A DNA stretch of 37,606 nt, from positions 1-37,606 of the forward strand of contig CAAGLP010000098.1 of the NCBI GenBank assembly GCA_900770805.1, read 5' to 3'. Positions within the stretch are counted from its first letter, which is position 1. The number at the start of each line of letters is the position of its first letter. Both the position numbers and the translations under genes were made by a program. Below are positions 1-7,066 of the stretch, in pieces. The stretch is from an uncultured Paraprevotella sp. Lineage in GTDB: Bacteria; Bacteroidota; Bacteroidia; Bacteroidales; Bacteroidaceae. The notes beneath the pieces were generated by a model, which was not told the DNA's origin, did no database searches, and was given only the letters and a program-made list of their open reading frames with translations.

Positions 1-1
1 G

Positions 2-1150
2 ACCAAGATTTCTTCCGAGGCTGCACCCCGTGCCACACGCGAGGAAATGTACCATTGGCTGGTGTCCGAGTTCCGTGCCGTGGAGGAGGACCTGCTCGAG
101 GCTCGTCCCAAGAGTTCTTCAGACCCCAACTACGGCCGTCTGGACAAGGCTGCCGCATGGCTCATGCTTAGCCGTATGTATCTGAATGCCGAGGTTTGGA
201 AGGGTGACTTCAACGATGCCAACGGCGGCAACCTTCTGGACTCTGTCAAGGTGTTGTCCGACAAGATCATCACCGAAGGCAAGTACGAACTCTTCACCGG
301 CGAATCTGACGTAACCGTAGAAGGCATGGATTGCCACTATACCGCATACGACATGCTCTTCATGGCCGACAATGGCGAGAGCGGTGCTGCCGCCGAGGCT
401 ATCCTGCCTCTGTTGCAGGATGGTGCCGTTACACGCGGTTGGGGTGGCTCTCTGTTCTTCACAGCCGCTCACTGGAGCACTGCCATGAAGACCGTTTGCG
501 ACCTTTCTGCAGGTACCACCGGCGTTGACTGGACCGGTATGCGTGTCCGCCGTCAGTTGGTGGAGAAGTTCACCGACAATCCCGAGGCATGGGAGGGCAA
601 GACCGCCAAAGAAATCCGTGCCGTTGCCGGTGACGACCGTGCCCTGTTCTGGGGTGTGGACCATTCTGTCAGCATTGGCGACAACACCATGTTTGAGCAG
701 GGTCTGGCAACAGTGAAGTGGAACAACCGCAGAAGCGATGGCCAACCCACCAACAGCACCTACGAGGTGGACGGCGACTTCTTCCTGCTCCGCGCTGCCG
801 AGGCTTACCTGAACTATGCCGAGGCCGACATCCGTCTGAACGGTACATGTTCCGAGAAGGCAAAGGGCTATATGGATGATGTACGTGCCCGTGCACATGC
901 CGCAGCACATCTGACATACTCCTTGGAGGATGTCCTGGACGAGCGTGCACGCGAGTTCTATTGCGAGGGCTACCGCCGTACCGACCTGATCCGCTTCGGA
1001 CAGTATGGCGGCAACCAGGCTACCTATGTATGGGATGGCAAGAACGGCACCACTCCCGGCACTGCTTTCGAGGCATACCGCAACATCTATCCTATCCCGA
1101 CTTCCGAGTTGATGACCAACGATAACCTTTGGCAGAACGACGGATACTAA
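2..1150 (+). CDS. susD: SusD-like starch-binding outer-membrane protein, 5' partial
   Basis: The frame is open to the left edge, so the N-terminal part (signal peptide, lipobox and probably the first 130-180 residues of a family usually 500-570 long) is missing; 382 residues remain. Known family role: surface lipoprotein that lids the SusC TonB-dependent channel and delivers glycan to it. Seen in sequence: helical TPR-like stretches such as KAAAWLMLSRMYLNAEVW, the LLRAAEAYLNYAEADIRL segment, the late EGYRRTDLIRFGQY motif and a typical SusD ending (YPIPTSEL...LWQNDGY). The susC gene is expected just outside the window on the left (inference). A susE-like gene follows 33 bp later on the same strand. 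Substrate is inferred as starch from the downstream amylase, glucanotransferase and pullulanase, not from this sequence itself. Confidence 0.95.
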   Translation, partial: TKISSEAAPRATREEMYHWLVSEFRAVEEDLLEARPKSSSDPNYGRLDKAAAWLMLSRMYLNAEVWKGDFNDANGGNLLDSVKVLSDKIITEGKYELFTGESDVTVEGMDCHYTAYDMLFMADNGESGAAAEAILPLLQDGAVTRGWGGSLFFTAAHWSTAMKTVCDLSAGTTGVDWTGMRVRRQLVEKFTDNPEAWEGKTAKEIRAVAGDDRALFWGVDHSVSIGDNTMFEQGLATVKWNNRRSDGQPTNSTYEVDGDFFLLRAAEAYLNYAEADIRLNGTCSEKAKGYMDDVRARAHAAAHLTYSLEDVLDERAREFYCEGYRRTDLIRFGQYGGNQATYVWDGKNGTTPGTAFEAYRNIYPIPTSELMTNDNLWQNDGY

Positions 1151-1183
1151 CAGACGAGACAACAACCTTTAAAAAGCATAATC

Positions 1184-2401
1184 ATGAAATTCAATAAGAT
1201 ATTATCATACATGGCTTTCGGCGTGGGCATGGTTGCCTGTCTGGCTTCCTGTACAGACGACCGTGTGTCTAACCCCACACTGATAGAGCCTGAGGCAGGT
1301 TCATTCGTTTTGTTCCAGCCTGAATACAGTGGTTCTGTCGTAGACCTGAACAATCAGGACAATCCCGACTACGGAATCGTGCTGACATGGAACCAGCCCA
1401 CCTACACCAGCAACGGTGCTCCCATCGGCTTCAATGCAGGTGCCGGTACCAGTTACAAGGTGATGATTTCGCCCTCAGGCCAGTTTACCAATGCCTATGA
1501 CCATGCCCTTCTGCAGAAGGACGGTACATACACCGGCGAGGCTTTCGACTACATTGTTGTGGACGAGGTCTATCAGACCACAACCACCAACGTTCTGGCC
1601 AAGACCATCAACCTGGCCCTGAACCGTTGGAACCAGCATAACCCCGCCACAGAGACGGTATGGACCGATGGTATGGACCTGGAACCGATGGATATTACCG
1701 TTAAGGTTCTTTCCCGTGTTGTGGACGGTGGCGAAAACCTGCTCTTCACCATCGAGTCCAACACCATCAGTCTGAAGGTGAAGCCCTATTATCAGAAGAC
1801 CCAGGAGGAGAGCGTTCCAGAGCCTATCTACATGCCCGGTAACGGCAATGGCTGGAATCACGACTTCGCTCCCATCCTCACCTACAATGCCGACCTGAAG
1901 GCATTGAGCGGCTATGCCTACATGGATGGCGAATTCAAGTTCACCGTTGCCGACAACTGGGGTGACGGCGAGTACAACTGCAGCCACTTCAACCAGGATA
2001 TATGCTCTTCCAACATCGTCATCAGCGAGGGTACCGGCAACATCGGCTTCAGCGGCGAACCCGGCATGTATGTCGTTTCCGTTGACCTGAAGAACGGCAG
2101 CATCGTGGCAGAGCCTTCAATATGGCGTCTGGTAGGTGACTTCAACGGCTGGGCTCCAGACGACGACACCCAGATAATGACCTACGACATGGAGAAGCAC
2201 TGTCTGGTGAAGACTGGTGCAACGGTAACCGAGAACGGTTGGAAGTTTACCAGCAACGGCAACTGGGATGTCAACTACGGTGGTGATCTGAAGGCCCTGG
2301 AACGCAATGGCGCCAATATCGAGATTGCTGGTTCTACCATCTGCCTCTTCCTGGAGAACACCAAGACCACTCAGGGTGTCGTATATGCTACAGTGGAATA
2401 A
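1184..2401 (+). CDS. susE: SusE-like surface starch-binding lipoprotein
   Basis: A 405-residue lipoprotein; B. thetaiotaomicron SusE is of similar size. The signal peptide ends in a lipobox (LASC, Cys23), followed directly by TDD; acidic residues just after the lipid-bearing Cys are known to favour surface export in Bacteroidota. The N-terminal half (about 30-190) is an Ig-like SusE domain carrying LTWNQPTY and YKVMISPSGQF. Two beta-sandwich carbohydrate-binding units follow: about 215-300, beginning IYMPGNGNGWN, and about 312-405, beginning WRLVGDFNGWAPDD. The aromatic 'G..NGW' loops are typical of starch-binding Sus modules. It binds rather than cuts starch and works with SusCD at the outer surface. 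It sits between susD and a second related lipoprotein, 30 bp before the latter, so the three genes are probably co-transcribed. Confidence 0.92.
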   Translation: MKFNKILSYMAFGVGMVACLASCTDDRVSNPTLIEPEAGSFVLFQPEYSGSVVDLNNQDNPDYGIVLTWNQPTYTSNGAPIGFNAGAGTSYKVMISPSGQFTNAYDHALLQKDGTYTGEAFDYIVVDEVYQTTTTNVLAKTINLALNRWNQHNPATETVWTDGMDLEPMDITVKVLSRVVDGGENLLFTIESNTISLKVKPYYQKTQEESVPEPIYMPGNGNGWNHDFAPILTYNADLKALSGYAYMDGEFKFTVADNWGDGEYNCSHFNQDICSSNIVISEGTGNIGFSGEPGMYVVSVDLKNGSIVAEPSIWRLVGDFNGWAPDDDTQIMTYDMEKHCLVKTGATVTENGWKFTSNGNWDVNYGGDLKALERNGANIEIAGSTICLFLENTKTTQGVVYATVE

Positions 2402-2431
2402 ACATTAGAATCTCTGTAAAATAAGAATAAT

Positions 2432-3532
2432 ATGTATAAGAAGATATTTATATCATTGGCTCTCGTTGCAGGACTCAGTTCCTGCGACGGAGACTACACG
2501 GACTGGGTTCAGCCCGAGGAGAATACCCAGCAGGAGGCCAAGGAAGTTGCCATGCAGTTCACCGCCGTTACAGACCTGATAGACCTGGACAAGGTGGAGG
2601 GCAACACGGTGAAGATAGGTGACTTCACAACCGCCAATGTGCAGAAGATTACCGATGCCGTCTATACGGTAAAGGCCGGAGACAGGAGTTATGGCATCCC
2701 CGTAGCCGAGGATGGAACCGTTGCGGTTGACAATTTGAAGGGCGCCGTGGTGGAACTCTACGGACGCGATGTGGAAGAGCGTACCCTTGAGGGCAATATC
2801 TCTGCCAAGGGTTGGACAGACACTACCGGTGTGCAGAGCCAGAATCTGGTTGTGCTGCTCAAGACCACAGAGCCTGTGGTAATCAAGGTTATGCCCCAGC
2901 CCATGCCCAATTACTACTTTATTACCGGTAATCCCAACAACTGGGCAAGCAGTGCCGTTACTCCTCTGTTCCCCACAGATGCCAAGCATCAGAGCCTGAC
3001 AACATACTTCTGGGGCGCATGGGACGTGAAGTTCTGGTATGTAGGCGATATCGGTAACTGGGACAAGGCCTATGGTTGTGAGGTTGACGGATGCAACGAC
3101 CCCACCGGCAAGATTATCGGCCAGAACGCCCAGGCCATCTCTTCTCCCGAGGCAGGTTACTACACCTTCTCTGTAGATTTCTCTACCAACGAGTACACAT
3201 GGACAATGTGCGAGGAGCAGTTCCCCGCCGAGTACGAAGTTATAGGTCTGATAGGTTCAATTACCGATTGGGGCAGCGACATAGACATGACCCAGGTAAT
3301 AGGCAAGGACAATGAGAAGACCCACGTATGGTATGCCACAGGTGTGGAGATTCCCGAGAACGGCGAGGTTAAGTTCCGTGCCAACCACGACTGGGGTGCC
3401 AACTGGGGCGGCCAGGAGTTCCCCTATGCCACCGGTGCAAAGGACGGTGCCAATATCGTTGTCAATCCCGGCGGTACCTACGACATCTACTTCAACGACA
3501 TTACCAAGCAATACTTGTTTATCGCTAAATAA
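2432..3532 (+). CDS. susF: SusF-like surface starch-binding lipoprotein
   Basis: A 366-residue lipoprotein with lipobox LSSC (Cys18) followed by DGDYTD, again an acidic start that fits surface exposure. Residues about 25-155 form a linker/Ig-like region. Two starch-binding beta-sandwich units follow: about 160-270 (opening YYFITGNPNNWASS) and about 272-366 (opening YEVIGLIGSITDWG, closing YDIYFNDITKQYLFIAK). The paired aromatic and 'NW/DW' positions resemble SusE/SusF modules. It is shorter than B. thetaiotaomicron SusF (485 residues, three binding modules), so one module appears to be missing. Position after susE supports the SusF call, but in this family E and F names are given by order and not by clear orthology. 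It is the last gene before a strong hairpin and a new promoter. Confidence 0.85.
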   Translation: MYKKIFISLALVAGLSSCDGDYTDWVQPEENTQQEAKEVAMQFTAVTDLIDLDKVEGNTVKIGDFTTANVQKITDAVYTVKAGDRSYGIPVAEDGTVAVDNLKGAVVELYGRDVEERTLEGNISAKGWTDTTGVQSQNLVVLLKTTEPVVIKVMPQPMPNYYFITGNPNNWASSAVTPLFPTDAKHQSLTTYFWGAWDVKFWYVGDIGNWDKAYGCEVDGCNDPTGKIIGQNAQAISSPEAGYYTFSVDFSTNEYTWTMCEEQFPAEYEVIGLIGSITDWGSDIDMTQVIGKDNEKTHVWYATGVEIPENGEVKFRANHDWGANWGGQEFPYATGAKDGANIVVNPGGTYDIYFNDITKQYLFIAK

Positions 3533-3550
3533 CTCTTAGGTTGTCATGTT

Positions 3551-3586
3551 ACGTTGTGTTCCCGGCCTTGTGCCGGGGCACAGCGT
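3551..3586 (+). terminator. Strong hairpin after susF, possible terminator or attenuator
   Basis: An 8-bp outer stem (ACGTTGTG with CACAGCGT, one G-U pair) stacks on a 6-bp inner stem (CCCGGC with GCCGGG) around loop CTTGT, with a small internal bulge. It starts 19 bp after the susF stop. There is no T-run after it; an A-run follows instead. It may therefore be a U-less terminator, a partial terminator that lowers amylase-operon readthrough, or an RNA-stabilising 3' end for susDEF. Confidence 0.6.
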
Positions 3587-3663
3587 GGCTTCAACAAAAA
3601 AGAAACGGGAATAGTCGGGAACAGACTCCGTTAGGGCAGACGAATAATAACTTCGGCAGCCTT

Positions 3664-3751
3664 TTGTCGTCCCGAGAGCAAGGCAGTGTTGTCACGACAA
3701 CACTCTTGTGTTGATGCATCAACACTCCTCTGTTGATAGTGCAACAAAAAT
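3664..3751. repeat. Tandem 22-bp units, each with a dyad centre, upstream of amylase promoter
   Basis: Three clear palindromes lie in a row: 3685-3704 (9-bp arms AGTGTTGTC/GACAACACT around AC), 3708-3725 (perfect 18-bp palindrome GTGTTGATGCATCAACAC) and 3731-3746 (TGTTG/CAACA arms). Their centres are 3694.5, 3716.5 and 3738.5, exactly 22 bp apart. A degenerate fourth unit (TTG/CAA arms) is centred at 3672.5, on the same spacing. The array lies in the 308-bp gap between susF and the amylase gene. It ends about 25 bp before a TATCTTTG promoter element. Two helical turns between centres would place bound dimers on one face of the DNA; this points to a phased operator array (inference). A hairpin-rich leader or a silent repeat is also possible. 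Confidence 0.85.
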
Positions 3752-3774
3752 CCGCCATCGAGACACCGTCCCCA

Positions 3775-3782
3775 TATCTTTG
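3775..3782 (+). promoter_or_regulatory. Bacteroidota -7 element (TATCTTTG) for the amylase operon
   Basis: TATCTTTG matches the TAnnTTTG consensus of the Bacteroidota primary sigma factor. It lies 58 bp before the chosen amylase start and just downstream of the palindrome array. No clear TTG-type -33 box is seen at the usual distance, which fits a promoter that needs an activator. It implies that the amylase-to-GH2 genes can be transcribed separately from susDEF. Confidence 0.6.
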
Positions 3783-3840
3783 GGGCATCAGCATATATCC
3801 ATCACAAGGAATCAACAAAAATATCATAAAGGACAATATC

Positions 3841-5673
3841 ATGAACAAGTTTCTACTTTCCTTTGCCATCATCGCTTCATCACTGTTTTTCACACCTTCT
3901 AAAGCCCAGGCACAGGGCTGGCCTTCGGAGTACGAAGGAGTGATGTTGCAGGGATTCTATTGGGACAGTTACACCCACACCCGTTGGACCAAACTGGAGG
4001 CACAGGCCAAGCAACTTGCCACCTGCTTCGACCTGGTGTGGATACCCAACTCAGGCTATTGCGCCGGCCACAACAACATGGGCTACATGCCCCTGTACTT
4101 CTGGGACCAGAACTCGTCCTTCGGCAACGAGGCCGAGTTGCGCAGCATGATATCCACCTTAAAGCAGCACGGCATAGGCACGATAGCCGACGTGGTCATC
4201 AACCACCACAACACCGAGGGTTGGTTTGCCTTCCCCAAAGAAACCTATAAGGGCGAGGCCTACCAGTTCCAAAGCACGGACATCTGCAAGAACGACGACG
4301 GCGGTGCCACCCTCACACAGGCCAATAAGGACGGTGTGAGCCTGTCGGAGAACAACGACACCGGCGAGGACTGGGGCGGATGCCGCGACATGGACCACAA
4401 GTCGGCCAACGTACAGCGCATCGTCAAGGCCTACGAGGACTATCTGCTCAACGACCTCGGTTATGCGGGCTTCCGCTACGATATGGTAAAGGGATTCTCT
4501 CCCTCCTTCATTGCAGAATACAATACGGCATGCAAGGCACAGTACTCCGTGGGCGAGTACTGGGACAGCAGCGACAACATAAAGAAGTGGGTGGACGGAA
4601 CCGCCTCGGACGGTGTGCCCACCAGTGCTGCCTTCGACTTCCAGTTCCGCTACCGCGTGCGTGACGCCTTCAATGGCAACGATTGCAAGAACCTTCTGGC
4701 CGATCCTGCCAATACCGGCAACTATCCCCTGGCATACCAGGAAAGCCACCGTAAGTGGGCGGTAACCTTCGTGGAGAACCACGACACCCAGTACCGCAAC
4801 GAGAACGAACCCCTCGACCCCCTGAAGAAGGACACTGTTGCCGCCAATGCCTTCATGCTGGCAATGCCCGGCACACCTTGCGTCTTTCTGGCGCACTGGC
4901 TGGATTGCAAGGCCGACATACGCAGACAGATTACCGCACGCCGCATAGCAGGCATACATAGCCAGAGCACCTACGAGAACATTCAGAACAGCCCTGCCGC
5001 TTTTGCCAATGTGGTGCAGGGAAAGAAGGGCTCGCTGATAGTTGCCGTGGGAACCAGCGTAGGCCGCTATACCCCCAGAAACTATACTTCCACGCACACC
5101 CTCATCCTCTCCGGCCACCACTACAAGTATTACCTGAGCAATGAACTCGTGGAGGAATGGAACGAGCAGTTGAAGGCCATCGAGGCCGAGGAAGAGGCAG
5201 AACGCGAGGAGGAGGAAAGTTTCGTACCCTACACCGCCACGGTGTATTGCAAGGCCGACTTCACCCCCGTCTACTTCTATGCCTGGGACAGCAAGGGCCA
5301 ACTCTTGGGCAACTGGCCCGGCCAGTTGATGGAGGGCAAGACCAAGGTGGTCGACGGCGAGGAATGGTACTATGAGGAATTCCCCATCCCCACCAAGGAC
5401 TACGAGTTCAACATCATCTTCAACCAGGGTAGCGGCAAGCCCCAGACGGCAGACATCGTGGGCATCAAGACCACAAGTTTCTTTACCGCCACAATATCCA
5501 ACGGACGTGTAGACTACAACAATGTTACTGACGAGCACGAAACCGGCATAGAAGAAGTGAAAACCGAAAACGGAGGACTGAAGACGGAAATTTACGACCT
5601 GCAAGGCCGACGCCTCGGCACTCTGCCGGCAAAGGGCATCTATATCCAGGGCGGCAAGAAGATACTGCGCTGA
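3841..5673 (+). CDS. Secreted alpha-amylase (GH13) with C-terminal starch-binding module
   Basis: Endo-hydrolysis of alpha-1,4 links in starch. The start at 3841 (610 residues) is chosen because it gives a normal Sec signal peptide (MNKFLLSFAIIAS...KAQA, cleaved near residue 25) and has AAAGGA upstream; an in-frame upstream start at 3733 would hide it. The GH13 barrel spans about 28-430, with nucleophile D214 (GFRYD), acid/base E239 (GEYWD) and D315 (ENHD), plus DVVINHH. A charged linker rich in Glu (about 440-460) leads to a CBM26-like module (about 462-555, YTATVYCKADFTPVYFYAWD). The last 31 residues (IYDLQGRRL...KGIYIQGG) resemble a Prevotella C-terminal sorting tail. There is no lipobox, so it is not a strict SusG equivalent. 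First gene of a six-gene operon. Confidence 0.93.
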   Translation: MNKFLLSFAIIASSLFFTPSKAQAQGWPSEYEGVMLQGFYWDSYTHTRWTKLEAQAKQLATCFDLVWIPNSGYCAGHNNMGYMPLYFWDQNSSFGNEAELRSMISTLKQHGIGTIADVVINHHNTEGWFAFPKETYKGEAYQFQSTDICKNDDGGATLTQANKDGVSLSENNDTGEDWGGCRDMDHKSANVQRIVKAYEDYLLNDLGYAGFRYDMVKGFSPSFIAEYNTACKAQYSVGEYWDSSDNIKKWVDGTASDGVPTSAAFDFQFRYRVRDAFNGNDCKNLLADPANTGNYPLAYQESHRKWAVTFVENHDTQYRNENEPLDPLKKDTVAANAFMLAMPGTPCVFLAHWLDCKADIRRQITARRIAGIHSQSTYENIQNSPAAFANVVQGKKGSLIVAVGTSVGRYTPRNYTSTHTLILSGHHYKYYLSNELVEEWNEQLKAIEAEEEAEREEEESFVPYTATVYCKADFTPVYFYAWDSKGQLLGNWPGQLMEGKTKVVDGEEWYYEEFPIPTKDYEFNIIFNQGSGKPQTADIVGIKTTSFFTATISNGRVDYNNVTDEHETGIEEVKTENGGLKTEIYDLQGRRLGTLPAKGIYIQGGKKILR

Positions 5674-5737
5674 TTACCGGTGCCGGAGCAAACATGAACA
5701 CACATTATATATAATATACAGACCTTAAACCATAGCA

Positions 5738-7063
5738 ATGAAAACACTTCCCAACCTTTCCTTCTGGAAACTCTTCAACCTGTCTGCAGGATTCTTTGGC
5801 GTGCAGATAGCATACGCCCTGCAGAGTGCCAACATCTCGCGTATCTTTGCCACGCTCGGTGCTGACCCGCACCAGTTGTCCTTCTTCTGGATACTGCCTC
5901 CGCTGATGGGTATGATAGTGCAGCCTATCATCGGTGCCCTGAGCGACAAGACCTGGTGCCGCTTCGGCCGCCGTATCCCCTACCTCTTTGTAGGTGCCAT
6001 AGTGGCTGTGGCTGTGATGGTGCTGCTGCCAAATGCTGGCAGTCTGGGCCTGACCACACAGGTGGTGATGTGGGGCCTGACCGGAACAATGCTCTTCGGC
6101 CTGATGAGCCTGATGCTTCTGGATACCAGCATCAATGTGGCCATGCAACCCTTCAAGATGATGGTGGGCGATATGGTCAATGAGGAGCAGAAGGCCACAG
6201 CCTATAGCATACAGTCCTTCCTGTGCAATGCAGGCAGTTGCGTGGGCTACATCTTCCCCTATGTACTCACCTTCCTGGGTGTCAGCAATGTGGCCGACAA
6301 GGGCGTTATCCCCAATTCTGTGATATTCAGTTTCTATGCCGGTGCGGCAATACTGATACTGTGCGTACTCTACACCACCGCCATGGTGAAGGAGTATCCC
6401 CCGCAGAAGGAGGAAGCATGTGCCGGAAACGTGGCTGGAGAGCAGGTGCAGGAAGCGGCACATCATGGAATCAAGGGACAGAGCGTGCCCTATCTCTTCC
6501 TGTCCATAGGCACGGTGCAGTTCTTCTGTTGGGCAGCCTTCATGTACATGTGGACCTATACCAACGGTTCCCTGGCAGAACAGTGCTGGGGAACGACCGA
6601 TGTCACGAGCATTGGTTACCAGGATGCCGGCAACTGGGTGGGCGTAAGTTTCTTTGTCCAGGCCATCGGTTCCATGATATGGGCACCCTTCATACCCATG
6701 TTCAAGAATCTGAAGGTAGCATACGTTGTCAGTCTGCTCATAGGAGCCGTGGGCTTCATAAGCATGCTGTGGATAACCAACGAGTACGTGGTACTGTTCA
6801 GTTTCCTGCTTGTAGGTGCGGCATGGGCGGCAATGCTGGCCTTGCCCTTTACCCTGTTTACCAATGCCCTGCAGGGACATCCCCGTTTGGGAACATACCT
6901 GGGACTCTTCAACTGCACCATCTGCATACCGCAGATAGTGGCTGCCGTAATGGGCGGATTCATCCTCAGACTTGTAGGCGACACCCAGGTGATGATGCTT
7001 GTGGTGGCAGGTATCCTGCTTGTGCTGGGCGCTGTCAGTGTTAAACTAATAAAGACAAGATAA
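5738..7063 (+). CDS. MFS sugar transporter, probably maltose/maltooligosaccharide importer
   Basis: A 441-residue membrane protein with about 12 hydrophobic segments. It resembles the sucrose/maltose (SLC45-like) and GPH branches of the major facilitator superfamily: the loop between segments 2 and 3 has SDKTWCRFGRRIPYL-type signature residues, and the N-terminus begins LSFWKLFNLSAGFFGVQ. A hydrophilic central loop (about 215-250, EYPPQKEEACAGN and following) separates the two six-helix halves. It lies 64 bp after the amylase and 3 bp before the glucanotransferase gene, so it is best read as the inner-membrane step that moves maltooligosaccharides from periplasm to cytoplasm. Substrate and ion coupling (probably proton symport) are inferred from position and family, not visible in the sequence. 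Confidence 0.87.
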   Translation: MKTLPNLSFWKLFNLSAGFFGVQIAYALQSANISRIFATLGADPHQLSFFWILPPLMGMIVQPIIGALSDKTWCRFGRRIPYLFVGAIVAVAVMVLLPNAGSLGLTTQVVMWGLTGTMLFGLMSLMLLDTSINVAMQPFKMMVGDMVNEEQKATAYSIQSFLCNAGSCVGYIFPYVLTFLGVSNVADKGVIPNSVIFSFYAGAAILILCVLYTTAMVKEYPPQKEEACAGNVAGEQVQEAAHHGIKGQSVPYLFLSIGTVQFFCWAAFMYMWTYTNGSLAEQCWGTTDVTSIGYQDAGNWVGVSFFVQAIGSMIWAPFIPMFKNLKVAYVVSLLIGAVGFISMLWITNEYVVLFSFLLVGAAWAAMLALPFTLFTNALQGHPRLGTYLGLFNCTICIPQIVAAVMGGFILRLVGDTQVMMLVVAGILLVLGAVSVKLIKTR

Positions 7064-7066
7064 ACC

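Noticed and set aside
3664..3751. CRISPR or integron-like attachment sites in the 22-bp array
   Set aside because: Units are contiguous with only 4-bp gaps, so there is no spacer room, and no integrase or cassette gene is present.
4159..5604. Long open frame (about 480 codons) on the minus strand across the alpha-amylase gene
   Set aside because: The plus strand encodes a complete GH13 enzyme with catalytic residues. The minus frame gives a Val/Gly/Leu-rich product without any recognised motif and is explained by codon bias of the real gene.
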